The position numbers were made by a program, and so were the translations under genes. A stretch of DNA of 64,000 nt from positions 32,093,748 to 32,157,747 of the forward strand of contig OY735201.1 of the NCBI GenBank assembly GCA_963457665.1. Direction: 5' to 3'. Below, piece by piece: positions 31,980 to 45,114 of this stretch; position 1 is the stretch's first letter; each line of letters starts with the position of its first letter. This DNA comes from Thysanoteuthis rhombus. Taxonomy: Eukaryota; Mollusca; Cephalopoda; Oegopsida; Thysanoteuthidae. The notes under the pieces were generated by a model that saw nothing but the letters and a program-made list of their open reading frames with translations, had not been told where the DNA came from and searched no databases.

Positions 31980-33310
31980 ATATATTTATACATATCTAGA
32001 TATATTTCGTATAACTTTCACATTAACCTGTTGCAAGATAAAAAAAAGCATTTTAATGTCTTCTTCATTTACAAGACTTCACGTTGGCTATAAAGGGTGT
32101 AGCTAACTAGTATGGACATATTGATGTTTTGCGTTGAACCAAAAGAAAAGCATCTCATTTCTAACTTCTCCCTGCAACAGTTCAATGTCATGATAGAGAG
32201 ACTGATGCATAGTCCAAAGTGGCCGTTTGAAAAGCTTTCAACTCTTTCATCAGCAACAGCATTTTTCAATTCCTTCTGATCCTGTCAACTGACTCACTGG
32301 AAGAATCCTGTAAATTGGTCTGATTAGGAAGGAAAGGAAAGCAGTATTCGATATCATCTGGATATTCTTCGATTAAATTATTTGCTGCCCTTCTTGATGT
32401 TATCATTGCTGAGCTCAGTTGGATGGAAAAGGAAAACAAACTTGCCCTATAAGTACCTGTAAGTGTCTCAATGATGTTGGCGTGCTGAAGATAATTTGTC
32501 AATCACTGCCAAACACCTCAACCTTGAAGATTTTATGGGTGAAAATCCTGTTTCATTTGATGGACCCTCCTCATCGAACAAACGCTTTCTCTTTTGTTGT
32601 CGTTTTCAAGAGTCTTGACTTTTTCCGTATTTCTTCGTAGCGTTTAAATTCAGAACGCTGACTTTCGTCAAAGTTTGGGAGAGATTTCAACAGATTAACT
32701 ATTGAATTCGAAAACTGTCTGCTCTCTTGTAAAGAGAAAAAAATGGTTTTCTGAAATATTTCTAAAATTGTATCCTATATTTCAAACAAGATGGAGACTT
32801 CTAGTTGTTGGAATTTCTCCCGAAATCATTCTGCTTCGAGTCTGCGGCCTCGTGGCTGATTTTCATCAGATGCCAGTTCTTCGAGTGTTGAGACTTTCAA
32901 ATAGTGTCTTTCATTTACAACCCTTACAGTATCACATCGGTCTGACCATCTTGTAATAGACAAGGTTTTGTTAACAGGTAATCTATGAAGATGTTTTTGA
33001 TGTTTCTGCCAACGATGGGCTGATGCTACAAGCCAGACATAAAGGCTTCGTAGAAAATAAAAAAATCTGGCTACAAGACAACCTCCTGCTAAATTTTTCC
33101 AGATAAGTTTAGGGTAAGTACCGAGCGTAGCTCGTGATGAGCAACACTGCATTCCTTGCAAATCACATGTGTGACCACGGCAATTTTGGATCTTTATGCC
33201 ATTTTCTTCTTGGGCGATTTCCGATGTAGTGTAGGAAAACGTTGATATGAACTCCATGAATTCTTCAACAAGGCCAAATTGTAGAACACAGCAGACAGTC
33301 ACTGTTTGCT
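31980..33310 (-). pseudogene. Dead hAT transposase, ZMYM1/TTF-type
   Basis: The longest piece (about 158 codons, 33302-32826) contains NCRGHTCDLQGMQCCSSRA, FYFLRSLYVWLVASAHRW, KTLSITRWSDR and, near its end, STLEELASDE. These align with the conserved catalytic region of hAT transposases of the ZMYM1-like group (RGQ.YD.ASNM.G, FF.FL..LY.FFS.S.HRW, LS.TRWS.R). Downstream in other frames, RRAANNLIEEYPDDIEYCFP fits the ..A..L...YP.D......F.E. segment before the hAT dimerisation domain. Several frame breaks and stops separate the pieces, and the Asp of YDNASN-like motifs is not preserved. It is not a functional gene. Confidence 0.75.
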
Positions 33311-33319
33311 GGTCCGCAC

Positions 33320-34624
33320 GCCTGACATTTCTCGGGACAATAGGTGTTACTTGGCAATGTCTACCTCCTTTTTAAGTGACATGCAACTGGATTACAGCTG
33401 CAACGAGTATTCATTGACCTGATCTATGGGGAAAGGTGGATACATGCCTTTCTCAAGAGCGTTAGTTCGAAGTCAACACCAGCTGCACCAGCCGGAATTA
33501 GAACCTGGTTTGTCGATTACATTTTCCGTGTATTGACCGTTATGTTTACTCTACACCTCCAAAGGTGATAACATACTATATGATATGTTGATTGTGGACA
33601 CATAGATGCGTTGTATCTAATGATGTTATATAGACTCAGCGGTAAGGTAGGATCAGTGCACACACAGTTCTCTGTACTGCCTCATCCATTTGCAAACTTC
33701 TTCATCGGTTTTGTACGTGACGAAACACGTCTGGAGTTTTTAAAATTCTTTAGCACTTGTCAATTATAAAACATGAAAAGTGAGAGAAACGCCGAGAAAC
33801 ATGCTTAAAGGTAATCAATGTTCCACTAGCAAACAACAGACGCCGCCGATTTTGTTATTGTTTCGAAAATATCGAAACATTAACAGAATCACCCATGAAA
33901 CCTATTTATTAATTTGAAGACGTATCTAAATATTAGATGCACGAGAGTTTATCTCTGTCCCCCTTTCACCTTCTTACTCTGACGTGTGTATATGTATGCC
34001 AGTGCATAGCAAAAATAAAAGACTCTCAAAAAGGTTTCAGGATCTGAACGTTAGGGTGAAAGTTTCAAAAGTGTCGAAGTTAGAAAGTTGAGATTCGATG
34101 CCCCAAATATACATCAGTGCACAAGATGACAGTATTGGCGCGTGTGGTCGATTCAGAATAGTTGAATTGTTTGAGTTGTGTGGGGTCCGTTGATAAGAGC
34201 TCACAGTTTGGAGGCTAATAGAAATCAGCTTTCGATTTGTTTGTTTTGACATAGTGAAACTTATAGCACTTTTGGGGACTCTTTTTCCCCCTATATACTG
34301 AAGTCATTTACGGGATATATTGGTATCAGATTGGCCATTGTTCGTTGAAATTGGTAAATAATGTGAAAAAGAGTGGAATCTCACACAGGTTTGAAATACA
34401 TTGGCATCAACAATTTCTAAAGAGTCGTTCTAGATTCTACAAGAGGAAAACAATCAGCTCTCTGCTACCAATTGAAAACAGTCCTTTTTATGGGTATGAT
34501 GATAAGATTTACAATTTTTAGAATTTCGAATTGATCCAACTTTCGCACAAGCCAATATCTCTTATTAGGTATGAACATCGTTGTTGTTCTGATAACGTGT
34601 ATTAGTGCGCTCCCTGGCCTTCTT
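33320..34624. other. Non-coding stretch, nothing recognised
   Basis: Only short frames (71 codons at 34037-34252, minus strand). A phrase near 33470 (AGTCAACACCAGCTGCACCA) and GCACACACAGTTCTCTGTAC near 33660 do not match anything I can name. Confidence 0.4.
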
Positions 34625-34745
34625 GGATATTACAAGGGCGCTGGTTTGATTTAGCAGATTCTACTGTGATTCGAACCTCAGCCCTGGAGATTGGCAAACA
34701 AAATACCATATAAATTAGGCCATCGTTCTACTGCTTCGATATAAG
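34625..34745 (-). mobile_element. tRNA-derived SINE fragment
   Basis: Minus-strand B box GAGGTTCGAATCACAGTAGA, with the head phrase GCAGTAGAACGATGGCCTAA in the A-box position. The tail is unclear. Confidence 0.55.
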
Positions 34746-34844
34746 TTTGAAATACTAAGCTAATATTGGTGTTTACTTGAATAACTCTCTTATATTTCTT
34801 TTTCAATTCATGTTAAACCCATTTAAAACAATGGGTACAAAATA

Positions 34845-34930
34845 AAGGATAAGCTCTTGATAAGACTCGAACATATACCTTTTGCTTTAAGTGGGCCTGG
34901 TTATCTGTACCAGCTTTTCGATCCGTGCTG
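34845..34930 (-). mobile_element. tRNA-derived SINE fragment
   Basis: Minus strand: head AAAAGCTGGTACAGATAACC, then AAAGCAAAAGGTATATGTTC and GAGTCTTATCAAG, fitting A-box and B-box positions (TGTTCGAGTCTTATC). It is separated from the preceding fragment by about 100 bp. Confidence 0.5.
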
Positions 34931-34939
34931 TTCACTAAC

Positions 34940-35060
34940 AGCCGTAGACTGACAGTCTGAAGAGTTGCGATGAAAAGCACCTAAAATCAAGATGAAAGAA
35001 AATAATAGTCTATAATCAATAATGGCCGACACTGCCTCATCTAATAAAAAATAGAATAAC
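34940..35060 (+). mobile_element. SINE 3' end with CTTCATCTAATAAA-type tail, copy 1
   Basis: The stretch ends in AATAATGGCCGACACTGCCT followed by CATCTAATAAAAAATAG. The tail phrase CATCTAATAAA preceded by an AATAATGG/AATAATGATTTA segment recurs at 47890, 59840 and 60770. The head is not recognisable here. Confidence 0.55.
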
Positions 35061-35585
35061 GATAATATTACTACGTACGAAGTTGGTTTGATGCGACGAT
35101 ATCTAAAATCATAAATTGAGAGAATCAATTTTCTTGGAACATTTAAGGTTGTCCTGGTCTTAATGGTCCTCGTTTATGATATCCTGTTCTTCGGAAAAAT
35201 TGCTGTGTGGATAAAGACGCTGTTTTTATTCCGCTTGAATTGACAGTTCAGTCCCCAGGCAAGGCGATTTGAGAGTGCACAAGCTTAGTGGAAGAGCAAT
35301 TGGCCATCAAAAGGAGGATAGTTTGGCTGAAGGAAGAAGTTACGACTTCAAATCTCCAAGTAGGGCACTGACTAGTACAAATGGCTTGGGACCAGAGCAA
35401 TATACCCCGGCAAAATACAAGACTCCAAATCAAAGCTATACTTCCAATAGGGTTATGGGTTCAACAGGATAAGGACGGGAATACACTGACCAAAATGTTA
35501 AACATCAAAAAAACAAAGATAACAAATTTTATGCAGAGGAAGTCGCTTATTGTGATCATGGATAATGTTATCAAATGCTTATTGT
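35061..35585. other. Non-coding stretch, nothing recognised
   Basis: Short open frames of 61-69 codons on both strands, with no recognised domain. Confidence 0.4.
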
Positions 35586-35830
35586 TATGAAAATCAGCAG
35601 CAGCAGCCTTTTATTGGACTTGTAGGCCGCTTTTGGGTAGACTTTCGTCAAGATCCACCAACTTCCTCGCTCGAGGATGTTGCTGTGTCAACACCCCCCC
35701 GAACTTGTCGAAATCACCATGTCATCATTTTTGGGAGGATGGGGAATATGATCTCTGGTGATCAACGTTGTGAGTCGTGATGTCAAACTGTTGTATGATA
35801 TTCTCGCAACATGGCATAACCATTGCCGTA
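35586..35830 (-). mobile_element. RTE-type LINE 3' end
   Basis: AATATGATCTCTGGTGATCA, then CGTTGTGAGTCGTGATGTC, then CTCGCAACATGGCATAACCA matches the plus strand of the RTE fragment at 62890-62970 (GTGATCTCTGGGGATCC, TTGTGAGTCATGATGTCC, TTGCAACATGGCCTGCCC). The left edge CAGCAGCAGCAGCCTTTTAT is a trinucleotide tail followed by the usual 3' untranslated start, as in RTE-type LINEs inserted in minus orientation. Only the last 250 bp of the element is present. Confidence 0.65.
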
Positions 35831-38800
35831 TGAGATTTCTAACTTTTTTTTTTTCATGGAAATCCGATGGTCACTAACACTTCATTTAAAATGAAATGGA
35901 GATTTAGAAGATTATATTCATGTTGATTTTCATGACGAATTTTTTGTAACGATGAATTTTGAATAATGAAGGTAGATTTATAATAATGAACGTAAATTGT
36001 TCCAGATTCTAAATTTTATCAACGGGTTATCATCTGAAAGATCCTGCCTAAAGTTATCACAACAAGAGACTTCCTCGATATACATGAAATACCTCGTTCC
36101 AGAAATCCAGACAGAAGAATTATTTTTTCAACTCGTAAGGTTGTTGCGCATGATCCTCAGTCGAATCGTACTAAGCAACCACTGGTTCAACGGCAAAAAT
36201 AACGCCCCCTCTTTTACTTGAGAGTTTATTTATTTATTTAAAACGTCTGATATTTTCCAGTTGCTACCATTCCAACATTGACCAGGCACAATTTAATCTC
36301 TCCATTTTAGACGATCAGGTTATATTCGGTCTTCCGAACGATGCATGTGTTTTAGTTTATAATTCACAGTCATAACCTCATCGCTGCTACCTTATCTGTT
36401 ATGGTCCCGCTCGTTTCTCATAGACAAATAGCAGCAACGAATACCGAGAGGTTTCTCAGAAAGAATTTGCAAACATCCATAAATTACCAAAAGGTTAAAA
36501 CAGCTCGGCATAATTTTTCTTCTACTTTTCAATTTTTCTTCTACTTTTCAATTTTTCTTTTTCAGGGTTTTTATGATCAGCAAGCGAATATTTTAGGTTG
36601 TTACAAATGAAATGCTGTTTTTTTAAATAGCAAGACGAAAGGAGATGTAAGCAAGAAAAAAAGCATAAATATTTAATCAAAATGAGTCCCATTTGAAGCA
36701 ATAACCTTTTTCCAACGACTTTCAAATAATATGCCATCTATATAGAATTCATTAAGTTTAACAGTCATAAATGCTACAAAAGCACAAGTTACGGCTTCCT
36801 TTTTGCCAGTGGCGTTTCTAGCACTAGAAAATAGGAGGGGTGCACTTGAGGGCCAAGATTAAAGAAGGGAGGCCAAAACTCAAAATGCATTTTTATTTTC
36901 ATACTTCACCAATCTGATAAACACAACGTTAGGAAATGATTTTTAAAATATCAGTATAGTGTATGAAGCAATACTGTTGCAGTATTATTCGTCTGAATGT
37001 ACTCTCTCAGTTGAAGTATATTCAGTTTCACAATCTGCCTTCGACTTTTCCATGGATATTTCTGATTCTTCAGTGCCGCTGTTCTCTATTGCACTACGTT
37101 TTTGAATGTTTGCAAATGTATCCATAATAGCTTTTATTGTGATGAAACATTCAATAATGGCGCAATAACGCTTTTGTGGACCCAGAATTTGACTGCGATG
37201 ATTCCTGGATAGTGGTCGGCTAGAATGAGTCACTGGACCCTGTTAAATCTCTCCTTAAATCAGTCAGACGTGGACTTAGTATGAAGCAAGTCAAGGTAGA
37301 AGAAGATGAGTTGAAAATTGTTTCACTACTCTGAAATCAATGTTCGTTTGAAATCCTATTAATTCCAATAAGGTTGTTAGGGACTCTGGCTAATTGTAAC
37401 TTTCATAGAAATTGTCATTGTATTAATTCTAAATACCATATAAATTTGGTGAGCCTGAAAACTAAAGAAAATTATATAAAAAGCATGATTTTGTAGATAC
37501 TACATAGAGAAAATAACGTAAGAGTGTTAACTTTTGATGCTATAAATTTTACCTAATTTACAAAAATGTAGTTGTTGACAATTTCTCGGTAGAGAAATAT
37601 GGCTAAAGTTACAAATTAGAAGTTGCAAACTTTTAAGAAAGTTTTTTTACGCTAAAATGAAAAGATTAAAAACTTAGATGAAAACTCACACTGTTACAAG
37701 TCAACACCAATTCTGGCGTAAAATGTCTTTATTTTGATTATTCTCCGTGTACGTCAATCTACCATGTATTAAATATAATTTGATCAAAACAATAAAAGAA
37801 GTCTTATAAAATTCTTTTCAGTTGGATGTCCAAAATGTTTGTGAGGGTATTACAAACACAAATGAAAAATTACAATTGGTTTCATTAAAATACGAATTAT
37901 ACATATAGATATAGATTTAAATGCTGTGAACGTGAGGGCACAAATAAATAGAAACAAATAAAAAATTTTGATGATATTATGCTGAGTTTTGATTTTAAAA
38001 TTTTTGCTTTGATTCTTATCAATCTTTATCTTTAATGTTTTTATTTATCATTACAAAATTATGTATCATATGTTTCAGTAATTATGCGTAAAAAACAGAG
38101 AAGAACATTTTTTTCATTCTCTTTCTACATACGATGGAAAAAGCTCTTAATTGACTCCACTCTGATTTATCAATTTCTCTTATACTTCTTCTAGAGGGGT
38201 TCAATTGACAATCTTGAATCAAAAATAACGAGAAAGCATCCCCGACTCTCAATCGCTAAGCATTAAGAATAGAAATTAAAATTGCATTTAAAATGAAAAA
38301 AATGATAACTGAACAAGGTATTATATTTTTTTCTATTCTGTTTTATCCGTATTCGCGCTCACACACACCACAACACTTAGATCTGTGATAATCCTGTTTT
38401 AGTAACATCAGCTACTGTAATTCTTCATCTATGTTTATAATGCCCTCACTAATACTCCAATCCAGTGAGACTATTTCTATTGTTTCCATTGAATTATTGA
38501 ATTCATAATACAATCTACGCGGAGAATAAACAAAACAATCATACGTTACACTTTACTTGATACTATGAAAATTCCGTTGAAAATACTTGTGTAGAGGCAA
38601 TAATGCACGAATAATGGGTAGTATAAGTATTTACGGCTATCTTGGACGCCATCTTGAAAGTTATACACACCAGGCCATAGACAATCATACGTAACATTTT
38701 TTTAGTACCTATATTGGGGATTCATAGAGAACTTTTTTCATGCTTCCAACGAAATGTTTCCACAGGACCCCAGTAGACCTACATTCCCGCCCACACTATA

Positions 38801-39164
38801 ACAACCTAACAAGTTACAAACCAATTGCGTCATCAGCTTACATTGAAAGTTTAACTCACATTTCATATTCCTTTGAGTTCTAAAGTAGTCCATTGAGATG
38901 TGAAGTTGGCCCAACGGAACAATGGAATCGGCGAACCGAGTTTAAATTACTTAGAGAGGGAATGGATATCTAAGTAACTCCTTTTACCTCGCGAAACGCA
39001 ACGAAACACCCAACATAGTGCCTAAGCGATCTTCATGAAATGATTTGATTTATCTAATGAAGCTCGTTCATCGAAATGTTCTCTTATAAAAAGAACAGAT
39101 CGATTATCAAGAAAATCAAAGACATCGAATTTTTTGCTCTGTTCGTGGTGTGGCTGTATACTTA
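35831..39164. other. Long AT-rich stretch, nothing recognised
   Basis: Frames up to 82 codons only. A 19-bp unit (AATTTTTCTTCTACTTTTC) is tandemly repeated at about 36512-36549 and followed by CTTTTTCAGGG, which imitates a splice acceptor, but no recognisable exon follows. An 82-codon minus-strand frame at 36985-37233 is charged (Glu/Ser/Lys) and unrecognised. Around 38700-38830 there is weak similarity to the repeat near 26.9 kb. No gene can be supported. Confidence 0.45.
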
Positions 39165-39265
39165 TAAACTAGGCTTAGCTTGGCACAAGGCAACTAGTAT
39201 AGGACATTGAGTGAGAACCGAACTCACTGCAGTAGTTTGCTAATCGTCAGCCCACGTTGATGGTT
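39165..39265 (-). mobile_element. tRNA-derived SINE (29-kb family)
   Basis: Tail ACTAGGCTTAGCTTGGCACA, B-box complement GAGTGAGAACCGAACTCACT and head phrase TTGCTAATCGTCAGCCCACG. Well-preserved order and spacing. Confidence 0.75.
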
Positions 39266-41693
39266 GCACGTACACACACACAAATACAAGCTACCCTTCG
39301 ATTTTACATACATACATACATACACACGTATAGCATATGTGTGCTATACCAGTCCCAAGAGATTGAGGCATGAACTCCCGAACACCTACTCATGCTATCG
39401 CATCGTAAAAATATGTTGCACCCTTACGGTGGCTACAGCTTAAGCCTTGGGCTCAGCACATCACATTACCTCTCACTCGAATCGTTTGCTTCACGTGAAA
39501 TAGAGGCAACAGATACCAGAAGAGGAGTCACTCACTTCCCCCTGCGCTATTTTACCCATTGCTGGGGGAGGAAGATTCATGCATTTTCCAAGGGAATATG
39601 TGCGAAGTGAGCACAAACTGTCCGAGTCGGAATTTGGTCTATTCTTCGTGCCGTCACCAGCTCAGCCACCCTGCACCTCCCATGCATAGGTATGAATAAA
39701 CGAATAAGTTCTTCGCAAATCATATTCGCTGGCTTGTAAAATCCTTTGTTGCCAAGCGTCACATTAAGAGAAAAACTTGGCACAAGTTTAAAATGTTATT
39801 TTTGATTTTTCTGAAAAAGAAAGATAAAGAAAAAGACTGACTTCATCTTGTTCGTGTGATCCCAGGCGTAAAAAGAAGCTGACAGATATTGGCCACTATC
39901 AGAGGGAGCAGCCGATAAGCCAAGCATCACTTACATTCCAGAAATGAAGACGAAATGAGGGAGAAGGTTGTTTTGGCAGCTGGGTGGGGATTTGGAACTG
40001 CGTTGGGTTTTAAAAGGATGGGATGTGGTCGTCAGACTCAGGAAACGTGCACGGTGTCGCAAGAAGTGTTACATGATAAAGAGAGAGGGGAAAAAATGGA
40101 AGAAAAAAAAAAGGAAAAAGTAAGCAGACGAGATTAGGAGGAGAAAGAAGAAGATAAAGAATGGGGAAAGCAAGTAGAATAAATGAGAAGGAGAAAAAGA
40201 AAAAAAAAACAAAGCCACAAGAGATAAACAGAATGAAAAAGGGAAAACAACCCGTTTCAAAAGAGGGAAATGCTTTTAGAGATTTTTGGGACTTGGTTCC
40301 TCGAGGGACCACCTCTAACATTTAGTGAGAATTGTCATTAGAAATGCAGTAGGTGAATTACTATTCATAAATCTTAATTGGGCTTCTTCCATTGGGAGCG
40401 TTTTCAAATAGCCTCAAACCCACTTAGCTACGCCTCTGAACAGTTTCAAGTTAGAAAGGGAAACTAATTTTGAGATACAGACCGAAAGAAAGCAATGAAT
40501 TGAATGAATAAAGAGAACAGAAATGAGACACCATTCTGAGGGAGAACGTATTTAAGGAGAAGTAAACATTCGGACTGTTTAAGATTATTTTAAAAGCAAA
40601 ATAAGACAAACATTAAATATTCACTCGTGTATAAACCGATCTCATATAGACCTAAACTCGGATTTCAGACAAGAGATCGTTATTGTCTATAACTTTGAGA
40701 AGAGTCATTAAAATTCCAAATTTTGTTCGGACGATTGAATCTCTTCTACATATACTTGACACTGAAATGGATTGATTCAGTTGATGTTACTGGCCACTTT
40801 TTTTCTCTGACATACTTGACCGGAAAAAGAAAGGTGTTCATCTTTTCTCGAATTATACACCTGCCGCAGGCTAAAGAATGGATCAACTGAAAGGTTGTGT
40901 TGACAACATCAAGGGGCGAAAAGGGGATTCCAGAGTCCGAATGAAATCAAAGAAGGTATCATATACCTTAGGAAGAGGTCGATTCTACCCAACAAATCAC
41001 GCCAACACTTCATTTTATAGCATGTAAAATGAATCAAAGGAAACTCACTAAAGAGAAAACTCCCTCAAATCCAATAAACTTTGAATTTTTTTTATTTGCA
41101 TTTCCACAAGGACAAATATTACTCATGGATAGTTTGATATAGGGTCAAGCATCCATGTAAGCAGATAATCTTCACAGCCTGTGGTGCGAAAGCGCCAGGG
41201 CGATCAGCAACTTCCTCTTTCAGTGCAATAGGGAGATACTGCTTCGGATTTGAAATCTCAAGGAGCTAGGACCCCCACCCCGTTTGATCTGTGATAGGCC
41301 CAAAGACGAGACACAACTGATCCGGACAAAAAAAGCAACACCCAAGGAAAAAATGATTCCAGTTATCATTTAAACACTCTACGCTGGAACTAGCCAAAAC
41401 TCACCAGAAATATTTTATACTTCTTTTCAAGTTATGAAAGTTGGAAGAGGGTTTCACTGTCACCAATATTTTTCTCTTTTACTGTTTATCTAATAATTTA
41501 TTCATTGTGAATCCATTAACTAGTCACCGGGACCTAGCTACCCAGTGATGGGCCGAGACCTATACTTTGAAGAACTTAGAAAGTTATAGTGATAGTATTT
41601 TTTATAACTGAAGAATATTTTCTTGTCTAATGCCCTGAGTTGCTTCTAGCCTTTTCATAGTTCAGAGTTTTCAAAATAACTAAACTATTAGGA
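39266..41693. other. Non-coding stretch with purine-rich segment
   Basis: A purine-rich, AAG/GAA-dominated segment lies at about 40075-40260; long open frames on the minus strand there are low-complexity Phe/Leu/Ser. Near 39600-39700 the minus strand has GGGTGGCTGAGCTGGTGACG, weakly A-box-like, possibly a decayed SINE. Nothing else recognised. Confidence 0.4.
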
Positions 41694-42205
41694 GCTCTTT
41701 CATTAGTCTCCATCAAAAGCTAACGTCCATATTTTTTATATACGGAAGCTTTGAGATTAAATTGCATTTTTTTCCTTCCCGAGCAAAATTTCAATTCGTC
41801 GTGATAGTTTTGAGAGCAATTCGATTTTTGGGAATCAAAGCGTTTCAACCTTTTATATCTTTTCAGTTGGGTTCCAAATCAGTCAAGTTGACAGATTTTT
41901 GCATCTTTGCCCGGAGAAGAGGCTTATGCTGTCAAGTTCAAAATTCAAGAATATTAGCAGCACAATGAACAGCACCTCGGAGCTTTTTTCGTTACTCTCC
42001 ACCAGTCCAAAATTTCCATAATTTGTAGCAATTGATTTATTAAGTTTTTTCATTGGTCTCTCCCAGGATCAGAGGTTACTTTTACGGATTTCGACAAAAA
42101 AGATCCAGCATTTTGGTTCTTTGTCGACAATTTTTTTTTTTTTCAGGCTTCCGTACTTTAGAAATATTGACACTATCTATTAGTGGAGACCAACGAAAAA
42201 GATCC
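41694..42205. mobile_element. Candidate foldback / inverted-repeat element, about 510 bp
   Basis: The left segment CTCTTTCATTAGTCTCCATC, then TATACGGAAGCTTTGAGA, is mirrored by the reverse complement of the right end, ATCTTTTTCGTTGGTCTCCA, then AAGTACGGAAGCCTGAAA. The phrase CNTTTTTCRTTNNTCTC also occurs internally at about 41985 and 42045 in direct orientation, giving subterminal repeats. No transposase is present. An open frame of 131 codons at 42053-42448 crosses the right boundary and is unlikely to be a gene. Confidence 0.5.
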
Positions 42206-44364
42206 ATATTATACATGTACAAGTCAACTCATCTATCTTCCATCTTAATATTTGATCTTGGAAATTCAACTTATATACGATTATACTCTCATGAACAATC
42301 CAATGCACCATGTAATAGAACGATTGGGAAAACAGTTGAAGGGTCGAACGTGTTCCGATGCGTGAATGTTTTCCCATTTAATCGCGAGCATTGGGCCGAG
42401 CCAACATCGCCACAGGAAGATTATCCAGAAACAACACCTCACGATTGAAAAAAAATCTAATCATCGCTCTGCATTATAAATACATGCATAACTGTTGTGC
42501 TATTTGTCATCTTGTTAATTAGACAAAAAACTGCTTTAATGCTCTTCATGATTTCACCATTATCGAAGGTGCAGCATGGCGTAACGGTTACCTTCACAGA
42601 AAGCAGAATCGGCGAGCAAAGTTGGAAATTTGACGGAGGCTGCTTATGTTCACTCAAGGCATGTTCACTTCATGCCTTGGAAAACAGAAATCTATCCCAA
42701 CATTTGATATTGTGACTCGAAAAGTCTCGTCACTGGTATGCTATGATAATTTGTGAAGGAGTGGGTGAGTGAGCACTAGTGAGAATCATTCTTTCAGGGG
42801 GAAGAAGCAGCAAACAAGTTGTCACTCCTATAGTCGACTTCGACTCAGACTTACGAGGTGCAACCAAAAGGTCCAGGGAATCGATTTTCGATAGAGATCA
42901 TTTTTTCATACATTCATGTATTCACTTAAGTTTGTCAATACAATATCGCCAGAAATTCTTCATTGATTCGGAAGACATTTTCTGGAAGAGTTAGCCATTT
43001 AGTGATTAAGTTAAATGATCACATTTTGGGGTGGATCTTCGCTCTAGTTGAGAACGTATTTAAATAAATTTTTTTGGCAATTACGAATACAGTTACTTCC
43101 TATGCATCGTAATTATTTGTGAACTGATTTTCATTTAGTTTTTCTTGTTTTTAATTCATTTAGAAAAATTAGACTGATTTCGGATTCTATATTTTTCACC
43201 TGTTCCTCTCGAACGATGAATTATTAAGCAATAAAATCTTCTTTATTCTTCTATACTATTTTCACTTTGTGAAATTTCATCGTGTCAAGAAGTTTGTTTC
43301 TTGATAGATGGAAATATATTGCATTGCTTGAAATACATCTCAACGTTAAATAAAAGTTATCCATAACAAAATATTTTGTAAACTAACTGAGCTCAGAATA
43401 CGCAGTTGATTGTCCAACTGCAAATCAAAAAAAATTGTAAATAGCTTTTGCTCAACGCTAATCTCATGGACAAGTATACAGATCCAAATTTGATAAATCA
43501 TAAAGCATATTTTTCGCGAGAAGTTGTCAACAACACTATGGTTAAATATTGCCTCTTCAAGAAGGTCAATGATCGTATCACTATTAGTTGTATGTTGTCA
43601 GATCTGTCTCCATTTGAAATTTCTAAAAAAATGAAAAAAAGACGTCACCGTTCCTTTTGTTTTTACAATGTTAGAATCCTCGAAGCAGCTTGTGTGCAGA
43701 CGGCTGGCTAATTCAACAGACGTGGAAATTCTATTCTTTCTTGACAGAATATTTTGTCGGTCAAATGTCATTGGCAGCCATAGAATTGTCTCCCTTCATT
43801 GTACACATAATGGATGTTTTCCGAGGGAATGAAAAATGTGTTGCGCATTCTCAGCCTACACTTTTTAGATTCATGGGCCACCATGGTTGAGGAGTTAAGA
43901 AGCTGTCACGTAATCTTCAACACTTGACTTATTACACTTATGGGTATATCCCGAGCTCTAAATAAACCAATGCTACCCAAGAGGCCTGAAGTTCAATCTC
44001 AAAAGCCGGATTGTAGTTACTACTAAAAAAAAACAAAGATTGATAAAGAAAATATCTTCTCTGGGGCGCTTCACCACGGAGTATTTGCCAGCAAGCTATG
44101 CTTGTATACTATTGCTACAGTAGCGTGTTCAAGCCTCAACTGATATCCCTATATTTATAGCTATGTTTCGGACCAAGTGAAACATTGAATGCCCATGGTA
44201 AAGTTATTTACCTACAGTGCCTCAGAGGTCGAAGGAGAACTGAGTTTTTTGTTTTTTTAGTACAGCCGTGTATCCAAAGCTCTAACTTCCATACTTCCAT
44301 TAATTGAATAGGTTGACTTCATTGTAGTATGGCATGGCGTACTAAAAGGGTGATAGTAGATGAA
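42206..44364. other. Non-coding stretch, nothing recognised
   Basis: Two adjoining open frames at 43448-43711 (87 codons) and 43690-43890 (66 codons) have fairly protein-like composition (for example MLNANLMDKYTDPNLINHKA) but match no family I know. The rest is AT-rich. Confidence 0.4.
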
Positions 44365-44480
44365 AAAAGTATGATTAAAGGACGAGGGTATTTGCACAGT
44401 ATGTGTTTGGGGTGAAAACAACTAAACCGTATTAGAGAATGTGGGCAGTGCTGGAATGTATGCTTGTAGGTAGCCATTAT
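44365..44480 (+). repeat. Dispersed repeat, second copy of the 27.4-kb family
   Basis: TAAAGGACGAGGGTATTTGC followed by ACAGTATGTGTTTGGGG pairs with the 27.4-kb copy. No protein or RNA similarity. Confidence 0.5.
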
Positions 44481-45114
44481 TCGATTATGATGACGCTTAT
44501 TCAGATCGTCTTAGAGACATCTGGTTTTCAAAGTTGTTATTTTTATGTCTTAAAACTGAGTCAGTCAAAGTTTACACCCAAGCTTTCAAATTAGTAAGGC
44601 CTGTCAAAAAAATCACAAAAGATGGAGTCAAAGTTATATTTGTAAAACCTGTTACCTACACATATATACTATTATTTCATAATTATTAGTTACTGTTTAC
44701 AATTAGATGTCTTGTTAATTGCGAAGCTAGCAGATGGGATAGTACCTCGTTTTCAATTTTAGAGATTGATAGTTGTAGTCGTTATGTCTTGGGAAATGTT
44801 AAACAGAAAATCTGTTGTCCTGTTAGGGTCAAACGTTTCCCTCACTATCCGAAAGCAGAGTGTCTCAATTAAACTTTTCATAAGCCGATATGGCATAAAG
44901 TGGAGGACAATCCCAATTAATTCATATGGCATATTTCAGCATATCCAGCCTTCACCCCAGCCCCAAACCTTCTATGTCTTCCAATTTTACGCTGAGCGTA
45001 AAACTTTTTCAAGCTCTCTGGGGCTTTTCTGATGAATTGAGACACATTTTGCTAAGAGATGCTCAAAATAAATCGAGTTGAAGCACGGATACTCACAGAC
45101 ACTTTCGTGAAGCG
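44481..45114. other. Non-coding stretch, nothing recognised
   Basis: An 88-codon frame at 44766-45032 has no domain I know. The region is AT-rich without named repeats. Confidence 0.4.

Noticed and set aside
36512-36560. Splice-acceptor-like CTTTTTCAGGG after a pyrimidine repeat
   Set aside because: No downstream frame of any length resembles a protein exon.
40010-40321. Hydrophobic minus-strand frame of 103 codons, considered as a membrane protein
   Set aside because: It is the complement of a purine-rich AAG/GAA tract and gives low-complexity Phe/Leu/Ser.
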